Below are positions 11,835-24,741 of a DNA stretch of 64,000 nt, in pieces. Below the pieces are notes generated by a model that was given only the letters and a program-made list of their open reading frames with translations, was not told the origin of the DNA and made no database searches. The position numbers and the translations under genes are program-made. Numbering within the stretch: the stretch's first letter is position 1; each line of letters begins with the position of its first letter. Origin of the DNA: Neonectria sp. B-13 (Eukaryota > Ascomycota > Sordariomycetes > Hypocreales > Nectriaceae); assembly GCA_002682825.1 (NCBI GenBank), contig NOKP01000031.1:248001-312000 (forward strand), read 5' to 3'.

Positions 11835-13617
11835 ATGGCCGTCAACGGCGCCGGTACCTTCCACCGCACTCACCTCGACGAGGAAGAGGATGCTGCAAAC
11901 ATCTCACGCAACATCCTCGCCGAGTCCTGGAGACAATGGCCCAACGAAGCTGCCGTCAGTCCTGCCACTTTTTGTGTCACCTGAGTTTCGTCCCACTGAC
12001 ACCACAAACTAGTTTGACAACCTTGACGAACATCGCGGTCCCGTCTCTCTAAAGGTCACAGGAGACATCCCGCCATGGGCCGCAGGATCGCTTTACCGCA
12101 CGGGGCCCGGCCAGAGCCGTGTTGACAAGACAGCCAAGGGGACTCACTACGTCACGCACTGGTTCGACGGCTTCGCTCATACCCACCGCTTCGACATCAA
12201 CGCCCCCAGCAAACCCGGGGAGCAGACCACCGTCAGCTACTCGTCCCGCCGCCAGTCCGACGACTACGTCTCCCGCGTGCGGAAGAAAGGCTGGCGGTCG
12301 GGCATCTCGTTTGGCCAAAAGGCCGACCCCTGCGTCGGCATCTTTTCCAAGCTGATGAGCGTCTTCGAGCCCAAGCTGACCACGTACAACGTCACCGTCA
12401 TGACCGACGTCCCCGGAATGCCGGTCGAGAAGCCCGCCCGGTCCTCCGGCCACCGTCCGCCCGTCGCCAACCTCTACACCGGCACCGACGTGGCCGCGCT
12501 GCAGCGCATCGACCCGGCGTCGCTGGAGCCTCTCGGCCCGGCATCGCAGTCCGCCTTCCACCCGGATCTCAAAGGGCCCATGTCTAGTGCGCATGCCCAG
12601 CGGGATCCGGAGAATGGAGACTTCTTCAACTACAACCTCGACTTCGGCCGGGTCCCGACCTACCGCGTCTTCCGTGTGAGTGCCGCCACGGGCAAGACGG
12701 ATATCCTGGCCACCGTCAGCGACCCGGGCTTGCCGGCCGCGTATCTACACAGCTTCTTCCTGACGCAGAACTTCCTCGTGCTGTGCCTGCCGTCGTCGCA
12801 CCTCCAGTGGCACGGGCTCGGTATCTTGTGGCACCGCAACGTGCTCGATGCCATGGAGCCGTTTGACGCATCGAAGCGCTGTCGATGGATCGTGGTCGAC
12901 CGGCGTCATGGCAAGGGTGTTGTGGCGCGGTTCTCGACGCCGGCGGCCTTCTTCTTCCACAGCGTGAATGCCTTTGAGAGGACAGCCAAGGGCGAAAAGG
13001 GGGAGGAGTGTGTAGACCTCATCCTAGACTACGTCGAGTACGAGAACCTCGATGTCATGAAGGGGTTCTACTACGACATCATCCTCAACCGCAACGAAGC
13101 AGCCAAGAAGTTCTGGACGGCGAAGGAACGGTTCAAGACGACAACGCCGCGTTTCGTCAGACACAAGTTCACGATGCCGTCGTCCAGCGCCACCCCAACG
13201 ACGGACTACGCCGCCACGGCCTCGCGGGTGCTGACGATCCGCAGCCCGCACGCGGGCGACCTACCGACAATCCACCCAGACCGGCGCGGCAAGGCGTACC
13301 GGTACGTGTACAGCACGACGAACAGGGGGCTGAACACGCTGGTGGACGCGCTGGTCAAGACGGACGTGGAGGCGGCGGAGGCGACGCTGTGGGCGGGGCC
13401 GGCGGGCCACATGCCGGGAGAGCCGATCTTTGTTGCGCGGCCGGGCGGGACGGACGAGGACGACGGCGTGGTGCTGAGCGTGGTGGTGGACTGCGTGGGC
13501 GAGAAGGCGTATCTGCTGTGTCTCGATGCGAGGACGATGGAGGAGATGGGGAGGGCGGACGCCGAGTTTGCGATTCCCATGGGCTTTCACGGGACGCATG
13601 TTCCCACCAATACATGA
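11835..13617 (+). CDS. Carotenoid cleavage oxygenase (RPE65 family)
   Basis: Two exons, 11835-11954 and 12013-13617, encode 574 aa; the 58-bp intron (GTCAGT..CTAG) is phase 0. The start MAVNGAGTFHRTHLDEEED is the first ATG. The family pattern is clear: PPWAAGSLYRTGPGQ near the N-terminus, then HWFDGFAHTHRFD. The four histidines expected to hold the non-heme iron are probably those in SSAHAQRDPENGDFF, AAYLHSFFLTQ, FFHSVNAFE and the C-terminal GFHGTH. These enzymes split a double bond of a carotenoid or stilbene with O2. The length and the N-terminal sequence suggest the fungal torulene-oxygenase/CAO-2-like branch rather than a stilbene cleaver, but this is an inference. No carotenoid synthesis genes occur in this window. 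Confidence 0.88.
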
Positions 13618-15255
13618 AGGAGGCATACACGACTTGTGTAGGAGGTATGGGCTGGCATTATGGGTAAGGGAGGAATAATGAGTGAACGATCAGGGTGAGA
13701 TATCTCAGCCAGGGATGGACACTACGGGCGGCAACCCCTTTTAATGACTTCATGACCGCTTGTTATATGACGAGGCATACGAAGCATACAGCAAGCGAGC
13801 AACTTAGCAACAATTGAAATAATGGTTTTTTCTTTTCGACTTAAGTCAGCAGGCATGTAGACATAAGGATGATTGTGAAGGGCTGTTTTCAAGTTGAGCT
13901 AGACCCGAGTGGAGATTCCATCGTACGACTTTTATATCAGCAGCAGACCGCTAGAAACACAGAGAACACGGCACTTCACCAGAGCCTCACTCAACTAGGA
14001 AGGCCAAGCAAGATGATGACAAGGACGGCAGAAATCTACCAATAATAGAAACAGCCCCCCCGCAAAAAGCCGCAACTCGATCCGATCTTCCAAGATGCCG
14101 GAAGGCGGGTAGCACATGTAATATGCACCCCGCGAAATGCAACGTGGGCGAGAAATGGCCTGACGTGTGATGCCATTCCCACGCCTGCTAGGACTAGACC
14201 CCCTGAAAGCCAAAAAGAAAAGGAAAAGGAGAAGACGGGAAGAGGCCAGCCTTCAAGAGTGGTCCTTGCTGCTGTGGGGTGATTGATAAGGAGGAATCGC
14301 GTGGCGGCGGAAGAAGAAACGAAGGCAAGAGACGAGGATCATGTCGTCATCCGTCAAGTATCATGATGTGTCGCCCGACGACATGCGCTTTCGGCCGCGC
14401 AGGGGGCTGGCCTCATGAGATCTTTGTGTGACTGACGCGGGGGCGGAACGCCGTGATCCATGCTGTCGGGCCGCCTTCTTCGCAGTTGTCGGGCCTCGGA
14501 CTGATTGATTACGCGCCATATCAATCAGTTGAGCTTGGACCTGGCATGAGCGGCGCGCGTATAGCCGGGGAATGGCCATGATGAGGAAGAGACGGTGTAT
14601 TGTGTTTAGGGGTTTGAGGTCCCGTGGGCCGTGCCGTTGGGATTCATATTGAGATTGTTAAGAGTTGAGCCTTCGTGAAGGCCTGGTCATGAAATCGCCG
14701 ATACTCGATAGAGGTCTACCATGGACTCATCTCACCTCATGATTGAGTGACTCCACGGATATTCATACACGTAGACAATACCACAGATCACCAAAGAAAT
14801 CACATCGTCATATGCTTGCAAAACACTCGTTCATTCAGTGCGTGCCTAATGGTTACAGTTCGTTGAAACACCCCCTTCCACCATCTTTCCGTTCCCATCT
14901 CCCACCGCCCTCTCCAAAAAACCACCCGTTGTGGTTCCAAAGTAAAGACAATAAAAACCCCGTTACTCCCGATGGTTATCCCGTCTGCAAGACATGAGAT
15001 AAAATGACCAACGATGGTGACAAGTGCGTGCAATGGCAATTGGCCTGTACGCTTCACCCCAGTCTGATGAATCCATAGGTAATTTCCCAATCCGTGTGAG
15101 CGTGTGTGCTCTCCTCCCCCGTCTTGCTTCTTCTTTTCATCTCCAGCCCAGAATGAGGGTATCGTTTCCGGGTTAATATGATATCATTTCGGTTGTGTTT
15201 TTTGTTTTGTTTGGGTTTGCTGTGTAAAAATCGAGCCGGGCAGGATATCTGCTCT
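13618..15255. other. Intergenic, no gene seen
   Basis: This is 1.6 kb between the convergent 3' ends of the carotenoid oxygenase and isu1 genes. The open frames here are short and lack family signatures; the 96-codon frame at 14800-15090 lies in the likely isu1 3' UTR. Confidence 0.5.
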
Positions 15256-15912
15256 TTACGCAGCAGCGGCGGTGGCCTCAGCAGTGGGCAGCTTCATGCC
15301 GGTACCGCTCAAGCTGGTGGCCTTGACCTTGGGGTTCTTGGTGTAGTAGTCTGAGATGGCAGACTTGATGGCATCCTCAGCGAGCATGGAGCAGTGGACT
15401 AAGCGAAAAATGGAGTTAGTCACATTTTCATATGAGATATTTGGGGCGCGGCAATTGCGCAGGGAGTGAATGAGGGACATACGCTTGACGGGAGGGAGGC
15501 AGAGCTCCTTGGCGATCTCGGTGTTCTTGACCTTGCCGGCGTCGTCGAGGCTCATGCCACGGACGAGCTCGGTGAGGTAGCTGCTGGAGGCGATGGCGGA
15601 GCCACAGCCGAAGGTCTTGAACTTAACCTCGGAGATCTTGTTGGTCTCAGGGTCGACGCGGATCTGCAGCTTCATGACATCGCCGCAGGCAGGGGCGCCG
15701 ACGAGGCCGGTGCCGACGTCGAGGTCCTTCTTGTTCATGGACCCGACATTGCGAGGGCGGGAGTAGTGGTCCAGGACCTTCTCGTGGTAGGCGCGGGAGG
15801 CGTTGACGGCGGCGGCGGGAGCGAGCTGTCGCGCAGGGAGGATAGAGGGCCGGGCGAGGGGCGCAGCGAGAGCGGCCCGTCGGGAGACAGCGCGAAGTCC
15901 TCGGGAGAACAT
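15256..15912 (-). CDS. isu1: Mitochondrial iron-sulfur cluster scaffold Isu1 (IscU)
   Basis: Two exons, 15912-15483 and 15398-15256, encode 190 aa. The 84-bp intron (GTATGT..TTAG) happens to stay open in frame, so an unspliced reading would insert 28 residues between PPVK and LHCSML. The first about 40 residues are an Arg/Ala-rich mitochondrial presequence (MFSRGLRAVSRRAAL). The mature part starts at YHEKVLDHYSRPRNVGS and contains the three cluster-binding cysteines in GAPACGD, KTFGCGSAIASSS and LHCSMLAEDA, plus the LPPVK motif that binds the Hsp70 partner. Isu1 assembles Fe-S clusters in the matrix with Nfs1, Isd11 and frataxin. The intron falls directly after LPPVK. Confidence 0.96.
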   Translation of the reverse strand: MFSRGLRAVSRRAALAAPLARPSILPARQLAPAAAVNASRAYHEKVLDHYSRPRNVGSMNKKDLDVGTGLVGAPACGDVMKLQIRVDPETNKISEVKFKTFGCGSAIASSSYLTELVRGMSLDDAGKVKNTEIAKELCLPPVKRMSLIHSLRNCRAPNISYENVTNSIFRLVHCSMLAEDAIKSAISDYYTKNPKVKATSLSGTGMKLPTAEATAAAA

Positions 15913-18344
15913 TGTGATGTGTGAATGTGGGAGAGGCTTCGGGATGAAGAAGTGAGATGTGAGGTGGAGGCGGAGGTGACGGCGGTAGCGGATGCGGAGG
16001 TGGACAGGCGATATTTCGGATCCGGTAGGTGTTTGCTTGCTATTTGCTTTTGGCTGCGTAGGGTCGACGATGAGGTTGAGGGGTGAGATTGAGGTTGAGA
16101 GTCGACGATATGTGAGATGAAGAAGGGAAGATTAAATTGGCAGTTGTGTGGAGGCGAGATAAACTTGAGGCTGGCTGGCTGGCTGGCTGCAACTGGGATG
16201 GGCGGCGATCCGGGCTTGGGAACAAAAAAAGATGCGGGACTTGGCCCCTGCGAGATGGGAGAGGATGGCGATTTCGGCCTTTGCATCACCGGGTCTCCGC
16301 CCCGGCCAACCAGCGAGCTTCGATTGCTCGGCCATTACGTCTTTGCTAGCTCGGGGCTCGGAGAAGAGGTTAGCCCTGGAAGGGGAATAGCTGTGCAGCG
16401 CTACCACTGAGCTGTCGCATCCTATTGGCCAGATGCCCGTGGGGACTGCAGTGGCTGTTGGCCGTCTTCGGCTTTTGAGGGGAATCTCCGTGCGTCAGTG
16501 CTCACTCCCACCACGTCCAGCATCTGATAAGAATGCCCCCGGCGGCCCGTGAACTGAATGCACAATTAATAATATCATGGCCAGGTAGGGACGCGTCCAT
16601 CCTGTCTTCCCTGCCGCTGTTCCCAGTCTGGGCCTAAGACAACCGTTGAACCAACTTGAGATCAGCGTCTTCAAAACAGAATCATGACCATCTCTGCAGC
16701 TTCGCACCGTCGTCATGTGATTCTACGGATGCGGCGCCCTCCAACCACTGTAGTCCACCCCTCAACACTTTGAAAGCGACGGCACTGCGTCTCCGAGGAC
16801 ATCTCATCCCTGGCCCATCTGCCGCATTATCTTATCGTATTTTCCCTCCCTGCCTTGCCTTCCAGGGCCCCTCCAGCCTCCGGTTGAACGGTGACAGCGA
16901 CACCTCCCTTCTCCGCGGCACTCACTCCCGCGGCCGCGGAGTGGGACTCAGCAGCGAGTCCTGCCCTAGTATGGGGAAAGCTGGCAGGTCAGCACCAGTT
17001 TGCGCTGCAGGACAAGCTCCAGCTCAGCCAGAAATCACCGACGGGTAATTGAACGGTCACTGGAGACTTGAATGACCGCCGCCTCCGCAGTTTGCTCTGG
17101 GGCTCACAGTCCGAGCCGCGAGCCGCGAGCCGGACGAACGACCACCCTCAGCAAAACCGGGTACGTCATGCTGGCTGACCATGCGTCATTCTTGCGCAAG
17201 GAAAATCACCGATAGGATCATTATCCAATTCGCCGCTGAGGTACTGTACAGTACTGTCGTGTAGAATTCGAATCGATACCCAAAACAATGACAGCTTGAC
17301 TCCTTCTCAACGAGGAAGAATCACTGTTCGGCGATAATCGTTTTCGGGCTCGGCCATGGGTTGAAGCCGAAGCCACTATTCCCAGCACCCCATGTCCATG
17401 AAGATGTCCCATGTCGCAGCCCCTGCATTTTCCTTGGAGACCATCGCCCATGGTCTCTCAGCCCTTGATTCCGCCGTGGATTCCCTGTGCTCCGTCTGTC
17501 GAGTCTTGCTGACTGAGCATGCTGTTGACCGTCACCAGACATCGGCCACTATCTTGCCAGCGGTCCGCCGGGGCTTGGTACCGCCGAACCCGGCCTCTTG
17601 CTCCGACACCTTGGTGCGCTGCCACCAATCCGGGGCCCATCCATTTCAGCCGAAAGGCCGGCGGAGGGAGCGGGCTTGTAAATTTCGGCTGGCTTCTTCG
17701 ATGCCTCGGTGCTTTGCCACACGGACCCCGGATTCCGAGTGAACGCCGCAAGAATGCTGTACTGCGCAGTACAAGCGAGTGACACATGCATACCACACAC
17801 ACAAATATGCCTTAATTATGCGTGCAGTATCTGTGCAAGCTCAAATCCAAGTGCAGAAGGACCCTGCAGAGCTAGCTAGTGGAGGTCAACTATTTGGAAT
17901 ACCACACCGACGCGAGGCGAATATCATTTCCCTTCTCAACCATATGACAGCGCTGACTGCTGATCCCCGTCAACCCCGCTGCTGGGAGGCGAGGGTTGTG
18001 CGAGGCGAGGGATCGATCTGGTTGAGCCACACAGACGCCACATGTGTTTTGGATACGCCACATCCGATCCCGCATTGACGCCAAGGCATTGAAAATATTT
18101 GAGTGTGGCTTCGATCTTCCTGACTGTGGCTCGCTCTGTGGCGCAAAGTGCCCCGCCTTCCTCGCCTCGTCCTTCCCCAGGCTCCAGTGACGTGTGGTTG
18201 ATCCTCCATCGCAAAGCTGAAGGTGCATCATTTCTAAGCAACGACACTTTTCTTCTGGAGACATCTCGACAACTTCGTATTGTGATAAACGTCAGAAAGA
18301 CAAGAACAGAGAAAAGAAACTAGTTGCACCGGACCCAGCTCAAC
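15913..18344. other. Intergenic between divergent isu1 and ubp14, no gene seen
   Basis: No supported gene in 2.4 kb. A short ggct tandem repeat is at about 16170-16187. Both promoters must be here. The spacing is large for two housekeeping genes, and no remnant of another gene was recognisable. Confidence 0.5.
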
Positions 18345-20957
18345 ATGACTTGCCCGCATTTGGAGTCGATCGGTAAAGTCGACCCCGCCAACTCAACCCG
18401 CCCTGTTGCAAGCTTGAAGCTGAAGCTGGTGCTGAAGCTGAAGCTGAAGCTCGACGCTTGATGCTCTCTCTCCGCTTTGTTTTACATCGCCAGCACGGGG
18501 TATGGAAAGCTGACTCTTTGCTCGTTTTCTAGGGCTCACGCCTCCTACGCCCTTCCAGTCCGTCTACCGCGAAGACTGCACACAATGCTTCGACTCCATC
18601 GTGAGCTGCCACCGCCTTCCCGAACCCGCAATCTTCCCCGGCCTTACTGACCACTCCACCCGATCTAGGACGACCCTGCCGGCCTCGATGTATGCCTCCA
18701 GTGCTTCAACGGCGGCTGTGCCGGCGACCGACTTCATAACAAGCTCCACCACGTCCTCACAAGCCACCCGCTGGCTCTCAACATCCGCCGAACTCGCAAG
18801 GTCGTCGTTCGAGATGAGCCTCCGGCCAAAATGTCCAAGCTGTCCATCGCCGCCGAGACCGAAGAGGACCGATATGATTCCGCCTTGACTGTCAAGTGTC
18901 TTGAGTGCAACACCGAGCTGGATAAGACAGGTCCCAAGCTTGCCCCCATCGTCGACAGCATCATGAAGGCCAACACCTTCTCCCGCAAGGAAGAAGTCAA
19001 GGCCTGGGAGCAGGAGCTGACGAGCTGTGAGCATATCTTGTTGATGCAACAGCACCCGCCCAGAAAGATCGAGCAGGGCGCTCTTGGGCACTGCTCAGCT
19101 TGCGACTTGGCTGAGAACCTCTGGCTTTGCCTGGAGTGTGGGAACTTGGGATGTGGTCGCAAGCAGTTGGGCGGTGTCGATGGAAACTCGCATGCCCTGG
19201 CTCATTCCATCGAGTCTGGCCATGGCGTGGCTGTTAAACTTGGATCCATCACCCCCGAGGGCACGGCCGATGTCTACTGTTACAAGTGCGATGACGAGCG
19301 CATCGACGACAGCCTGGGCGAGCACCTGGCGCATTGGGGAATTGTCCTCGCAGAGAGGCAGAAGACCGAGAAGAGCCTGACGGAGATGCAGATTGAGCAA
19401 AACCTCAAGTGGGACTTTAGCATGACGACTGAGGATGGCAGAGAGCTCAAGCCCCTGTTCGGCCCAGGCTTGACTGGTTTGAAGAACCTGGGCAACAGCT
19501 GTTATCTCGCAAGCATCCTTCAGTGTCTTTTCGATATGCCCTCCTTTCGAGACCGATACTTCCGACCCAACGACGACTTGCCCATTGTACAAGAGGCTGC
19601 TTCCGACCTGGAGACCCAGCTGCGAAAGATGGCCGACGGTCTCTGGTCAGGTAGATACTCCAAGCCGGACACCGATGTGGCTGTGGAGTCTGGCATCACT
19701 CATCAGAAGGGTCTCCCGCCTGCCATGCTCAAACATTTGATCGGCCGAGGCCACGAAGAATTTTCCACCATGCGGCAGCAAGATGCTCTTGAGCTGCTCC
19801 AGCATCTGTTCAAACTCATCACCCGGTCCCAGCATCCTGGCGACCTCAAGGATCCCACCCAGAAGTTTCGGTTCGCTTTGGAACAGCGCCTACAGTGTCT
19901 GGGATGCAAGAAGGTTAGGTATAGTACCAACGAACAGGATAACATCTTCATCGACGTTCCTCTGGAGAAGATCCCGACCGAAGAGGGCGCGGAAGCAAGT
20001 GCAGATGCCTACAAGCCGGTTACTCTTAAGGAATGCTTGGATAACCTAACCGCCACCGAAAAGGTCGAGCTGACTTGCTCGGCATGCGGGAGCAAGGACG
20101 GATTCACCAAGCGGTCGCTTTTCAAGACCTTCCCTGACGTCCTTGTCGTCAATGCCAGGAAGATGACGGTTGTCAACTGGGTTCCTATCAAGGTCGACGT
20201 TCCTGTACTTGTGCCCGATGAGCCATTCCCCTTGGACAGCTACCTGTCTCAAGGACTTCTCCCATCGGAGGAGCCGCTGTCTGATGAGCCAGAGGTTCAG
20301 GCCCCTGCATTTATTCCTGACGCCTCAGCAGTGGAGCAACTGGAGGGGATGGGTTTCCCTCGCAACCGCTGCGAGCGAGCCCTGCATGCCACAGGCAACT
20401 CTGATGCCAACGCAGCTATGGAGTGGTTGTTTTCCCACATGGAAGACGCAGACATTGACGCACCTCTTGATCTGGGTGGACAGTCGGCGGCTGCCGCTGG
20501 CACCGCGGACCCCGAGAAGATTGAAATGCTCGGCGCTATGGGCTTTGGTGCCCCCCAGGCCAAAAAGGCTCTCAAGGAGACGGGCGGCGATGTCGAGCGA
20601 GCTGTAGAGTGGCTCTTCAGCCACCCTGACGACCAAGGGACCTTTGACGATGATGCCCCTGCAAGTGCCGCAGCTGCTCCCAGCGAGCCGGCTGGAAGTG
20701 CGACTCTCCCTGCCAACTTCCAACTCCGATCCATCGTGTGCCACAAGGGAACAAGCATACATGCCGGGTAAGCTGAATCAGCGCAACGGTCAAGACTCTT
20801 GAGCTAATCTGTTTACAGCCACTACGTTGCCTTTGTCCGCAAGCAGCTGGAAGATGCCACCACCTGGGTGCTCTTCAACGACGAGAAGGTGGTGGAGGCG
20901 CATGACGTAGATGAGATGCGCAAGTTTGCATATGTCTACTTTTTCACGAGAGTTTGA
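18345..20957 (+). CDS. ubp14: Ubiquitin carboxyl-terminal hydrolase 14 (USP5/IsoT type)
   Basis: Four exons, 18345-18372, 18533-18600, 18669-20767 and 20819-20957, encode 777 aa. The order is a degenerate N-terminal zinc finger, the ZnF-UBP finger at about residues 170-245 (CSACDLAENLWLCLECGNLG), the USP catalytic core, and two UBA domains inserted in the core (EQLEGMGFPRNRCERALHA and EMLGAMGFGAPQAKKAL). The catalytic Cys310 is in NLGNSCYLASILQ and the catalytic His733 in GHYVAFVRK, the latter reached only after removal of the last intron. This enzyme disassembles free polyubiquitin chains starting at the exposed C-terminal diglycine, which protects the proteasome. Intron 1 carries a gaagct hexanucleotide repeat. 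Confidence 0.96.
18413..18452. repeat. Hexanucleotide repeat in ubp14 intron 1
   Basis: Imperfect tandem gaagct/ggtgct units lie wholly inside the first intron of ubp14. No function can be inferred. Confidence 0.7.
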
Positions 20958-21319
20958 TGATGGAAGACTTTGAACGACGGTGATGAGGCGTAGATGGTTT
21001 ACTATAGGACGAGTGTAGATGGGGTCACGGCGTGAGAAAACAGGGAAAAGTTGAGACTGGTTCTTTGAACCGTCTTGTAGAAGTTGCAGATAAAGGCACC
21101 GGGTGCCGAATAGATACCAAATATCGTACAGATCTGCCAACGCCGTTCGTTGTTGAAGTTGAATGTGAATAAACAAGGGCATAGTGCCTTTCGCGCCGCC
21201 CAACGCCGTCCCAGCCGTATTGCTACTCTTTGGTCATTATTTTTACCTCGTTGCAGCGTGGTTCCCATCCGCACGCCTGCAACGTCCTCTCGTTGTTCCG
21301 CCTCCTGAAGTGTTATCCG
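20958..21319. other. Convergent 3' region of ubp14 and mad2
   Basis: The 362-bp gap between stop codons contains an AATAAA at 21168-21173, about 210 bp past the ubp14 stop. Nothing else is seen. Confidence 0.6.
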
Positions 21320-22223
21320 TCACTCAGCCAGACGGTAGCTCACCAGCGTGTCCACGCGGTGACTGGCGGTGCTGAAGCCGCGCAGCTGGACCCTCTCGCC
21401 GTTCTCGATCTCCTTGGAGGTAGAATCGCCCCACTCGACGGGGACGTCGCTGTCGGCGTCGGCGTAGACGAGCACGTTGAAGGTGCAGTCGCCGCTGAGC
21501 TGCGGGAGGAAGGTGACGGACGCGGTGATCTGGCGGAAGATGGCGGCGATCTCGGCCTGGATCTCGGGCTCCGTCTTCTCGGCGGTGGCGGAGGGGGCGG
21601 CGCCGCCGGCGACGTTTTCTTGGTCTGCGGCTTTGGAGGAGGACTTGGACTTGGATTTGGTCGGTTGGAAGATTTGGACCTGCGGATGGTTAGAGGGGAA
21701 TTGATCCGGACAGAAGATAGAAACGCACGTCAAATTGCCATCGCTCTACGTGCTCGCCCGTGTCCTTGTCGGTAATGACGATGACGAGCTTGGAGATCTT
21801 GCCGCCGACCATCCACTTGTCCAGCTGCGACATGATCTTCTTGATGTAGGCCTTGACCTGGTCGTCGGCCGAGACTAGCATGTTGAGGCCATACTTCTTG
21901 ACACTGCGTAGGGTTGTCAGTTGGTGGGAAACGGAAAGTGGGAAGGTGTCGGTGTATCGTACGCCGTGAAGTCCTCCGCTGGGTAGACGCCTCGCTGGAA
22001 CCTGTAGATATGTTAGCCGCCGGAGAAAGTCGAGCGAAGGTACGGGCATTCGAACAAGATGCTGTGGATGGAGTATTGGAACTAGAGCAAGTCAGTTAGT
22101 TGAGCAGTCTGGGGGGCAGAAAGTGAAACGTACGAACTCGGCGACGAGGCGCGCACTGCCCTTGAGGGAGAGCTTGTGGACCTTGGACTTATCCTTGGAC
22201 TTGGACGATTCTTTTGACGACAT
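21320..22223 (-). CDS. mad2: Spindle assembly checkpoint protein Mad2 (HORMA domain)
   Basis: Five exons on the minus strand encode 229 aa: 22223-22134, 22081-22056 (26 nt), 22001-21963 (39 nt), 21903-21729 and 21679-21320, with introns of 49-59 bp. The HORMA domain covers nearly the whole protein, with motifs SILFQRGVYPAEDF, VKKYGLNMLVS and ISKLVIVITDKDTGEHVERW. Near residues 115-145 there is an inserted Lys/Ser- and Ala-rich loop (KSKSKSSSKAADQE onward), then the conserved EIQAEIAAIFRQITASV and the safety-belt end LRGFSTASHRVDTLVSY. Mad2 binds Mad1 and Cdc20 at unattached kinetochores and blocks anaphase. The N-terminus is a short Lys/Ser-rich tail. All joins keep the frame. Confidence 0.95.
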
Positions 22224-24734
22224 TACGGCGACGAAAGCGGGCGGTACGCTGGGGTGAAGGACGGGCGAGGGGTGGTGGTGGGTGATGATGATGGAAGTTG
22301 CGATTTTGTTTACTTTGTGGTTGCGGGGTGGATGGGCTTCGGTGAGGGGATGGTCAGTGCGGCGTGGCTCACCTGCTCACCTTGACTTACCGTGGGATAG
22401 CTTTTGCACATTGGAGGGTATCCGAACGAGCCAGGACGTGGTGAGTTTCCAGTGAATGAATGGAATTTTGATGTAAGTATTTATCAACTCTGAAATCCAT
22501 TCCCAAGTGCGGGTAATTTTGTAGTTTCCGTGGAAAACAACGCCCTCTTTTCCTGAGCTTTGCTAGCCTACCTCCTTGATTCACCCTCATTTCTTATCGC
22601 AGATTCGTCTTGACAGCACAAACAGAGGAGATGATGGTCTGACAACTTCCACTTGCGATATGCCAAGGCAGCCGGTACACCTGGCTAGTCACTCAGAGCA
22701 ATCAGCACAGTCTTCAGTGTTCCGTCCTGCCTTTCGTATGACATGTGTTAATGACTTGACAGTCTACTAGGTAGCATTGGTAACCAAGATGGGAACTCAT
22801 TTCCAATGGTCCGACAATGGGTACGCTGAGAATAGGAGCTACTAATAAAAAAATTCGAGGATAAGACCGTGGCAGAGAACATCGAACGAAGTTTGTTGGA
22901 GAACGGTCTCGCATCGACTATCGACAGGGCTCCTTAAGCAGCAGGCATGCAAGGACGGAAGTGAGTGATGAAATAAGTAGTGGAACGACAAGGTGTGTTC
23001 GTGGACAAGTAGGATCCGGCAAACCCGAACACTCTGGTGAATTTGAACCTGAGATGCATGCAGGCTCTCGGCGTAATATCAGTGACAGCCATATTCGGCT
23101 TCGATCGACATTCGATACCCTCCTAGCTTTCATCCTTCTTTACAACGTAGCTTTTCATACAGCTGTATCCCACGTTGAATTTCATGAGTTGGACTAAATT
23201 GGCACTGGGTTCAAGACGCTCTCGTCAGGATCTGAGCCTCCTCCTATCTAGGAACAAGGCAGGCCAAGTTCCTTGTCAAATCCAGGCACGGTTGTTCCTT
23301 CGGCTCCATAACATGCACTCGGCATAAGGGTTCTTGTCATCATCGGGTTCCGACGTAGTTTCTTCTGATCCTTGCACAAGCTTGAGTGGCCGACACTAAA
23401 GATTGAATTTTGTTGCACGGTTTCCCCAGTGCGTAAGCAATTATTAATAGTAATAACTAGAATAACCGGCAAGAGAGGGGAGAGTAAATCAATGCTGGGT
23501 TCATGAATAATAGGTAATGTAAGTTATGGTGGTACAACTGGTCTGGGGGTGCATTTTAGCACTGAGGTGACAATTTGCCCAAAAGGGGAATTTCTTCAGA
23601 TGGCGACATGTAAAAAAAAAACTGCTATCGGCGATTTAGCAGCAGTGAAGACGACAGACGCATGAACACAGGGATGTCGCTCCTCTTTGCTAAGCCGGCA
23701 AGCTATGCCTCATGTTGAACAATGCTGTGGCTGTGGGAGCAAGAACCACATTTCTAGATCGTCCGTTCGTCTCAGAAGCCTGTACGTGACGGAAGCAGAG
23801 AGCGATGGAGAGGAAACGTTACAACTTACAAGCCAGAAAGCGCGTGCGGGGGTTCGGACGAAAAAGACAAAGAAAGAAAGGGAGCCGCCTTTGATCATTT
23901 GAAGGACCGCAGCATGAGCCGGAAGTGGTCTGCGCGCCGTGGTTCGTTGCGACGCTGTGGGCGGCTGCTGCAGGGAATTGGCACGGAAAGGATTGTCGAA
24001 ACAGATGGCCGCTTACATGTCTCAGGGGAGTCTTCCAAAACAGAAGGAGGTGGGTTTGTGAAACAAAAGGCAGCGAGCTAGTGCTTGAAACCTCACACCA
24101 TTAAATTAGCCTGGGAGAGGCCAAGTCGGGCCTACTCGTGTCACTCCACGACTCCATCGCCAACCACAAAGCGACTGGCACAAGGCTTGGCTCATCCTCA
24201 TCCGGCAGCCTGACCAGGACCAGGGTGGCAGTTTTCGGGCTCCCCCACAAACTGCGGGCCAATGGGCTAACACATGTGAGAGGCCATCTTACGTTCCTCC
24301 TTCTCCTGGTCAGAAACAATTGCCAGATTCCGAGGCAGAGGAGCGCCAACCTTGCACCCGCAAGGCTCGCAATGGGCCGGCAAGGATTCCCGTCGATCAT
24401 ATTGATCCCTCCCTCGCTCCCTCCCTACACAATCTCGCAGGCTACATGCCAGGACTTCGTGTCGTGGCCAATCACCTAACCCAGAGCTTGGGAGTCTTGC
24501 TTCACATCGCCGTCGTTTGATCCTTCTCATCACATAGAGTAGCAAGATCCAAGAAAGCCCCCGAATCACCACCGCATACCACGTCCCCGATGGCCTCGTT
24601 CATCCCGACTTATCTCATCACATGTCAGTGATGTTTCGTAGTATGGTCTATGGTCTATCGGCATGGTCCATGGGTGTTAGCTAGTTCGCTCCCATAGATG
24701 CTAGGAGTGAGGCCATCTAGGCTGCAACCCAAGG
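22224..24734. other. Intergenic, no gene seen
   Basis: About 2.5 kb with no supported gene. It includes a short A-run near 23612-23621. The open frames are short and not family-like on either strand. Confidence 0.45.
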
Positions 24735-24741
24735 TATATAA
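24735..24741 (+). promoter_or_regulatory. Probable TATA box of the GH64 gene
   Basis: A consensus TATATAA lies about 150 bp upstream of the ATG at 24891, followed by a pyrimidine-rich leader (ttcttctcaggttctttcttgg) typical of highly expressed fungal genes. The role is inferred from position and sequence. Confidence 0.5.

Noticed and set aside
11476..12012. 178-codon plus-strand frame upstream of the carotenoid oxygenase
   Set aside because: It overlaps the true first exon in another frame and shows no conserved pattern.
16386..16412. tRNA-like D-arm (minus strand, GCTCAGTGGTAGCGC)
   Set aside because: No anticodon stem or T-loop follows at the required spacing, so this is not a tRNA gene.
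6953..22223. Functional linkage of fta4 and mad2 as a kinetochore gene group
   Set aside because: They are 14 kb apart with unrelated genes between, so chance proximity is the simpler explanation.
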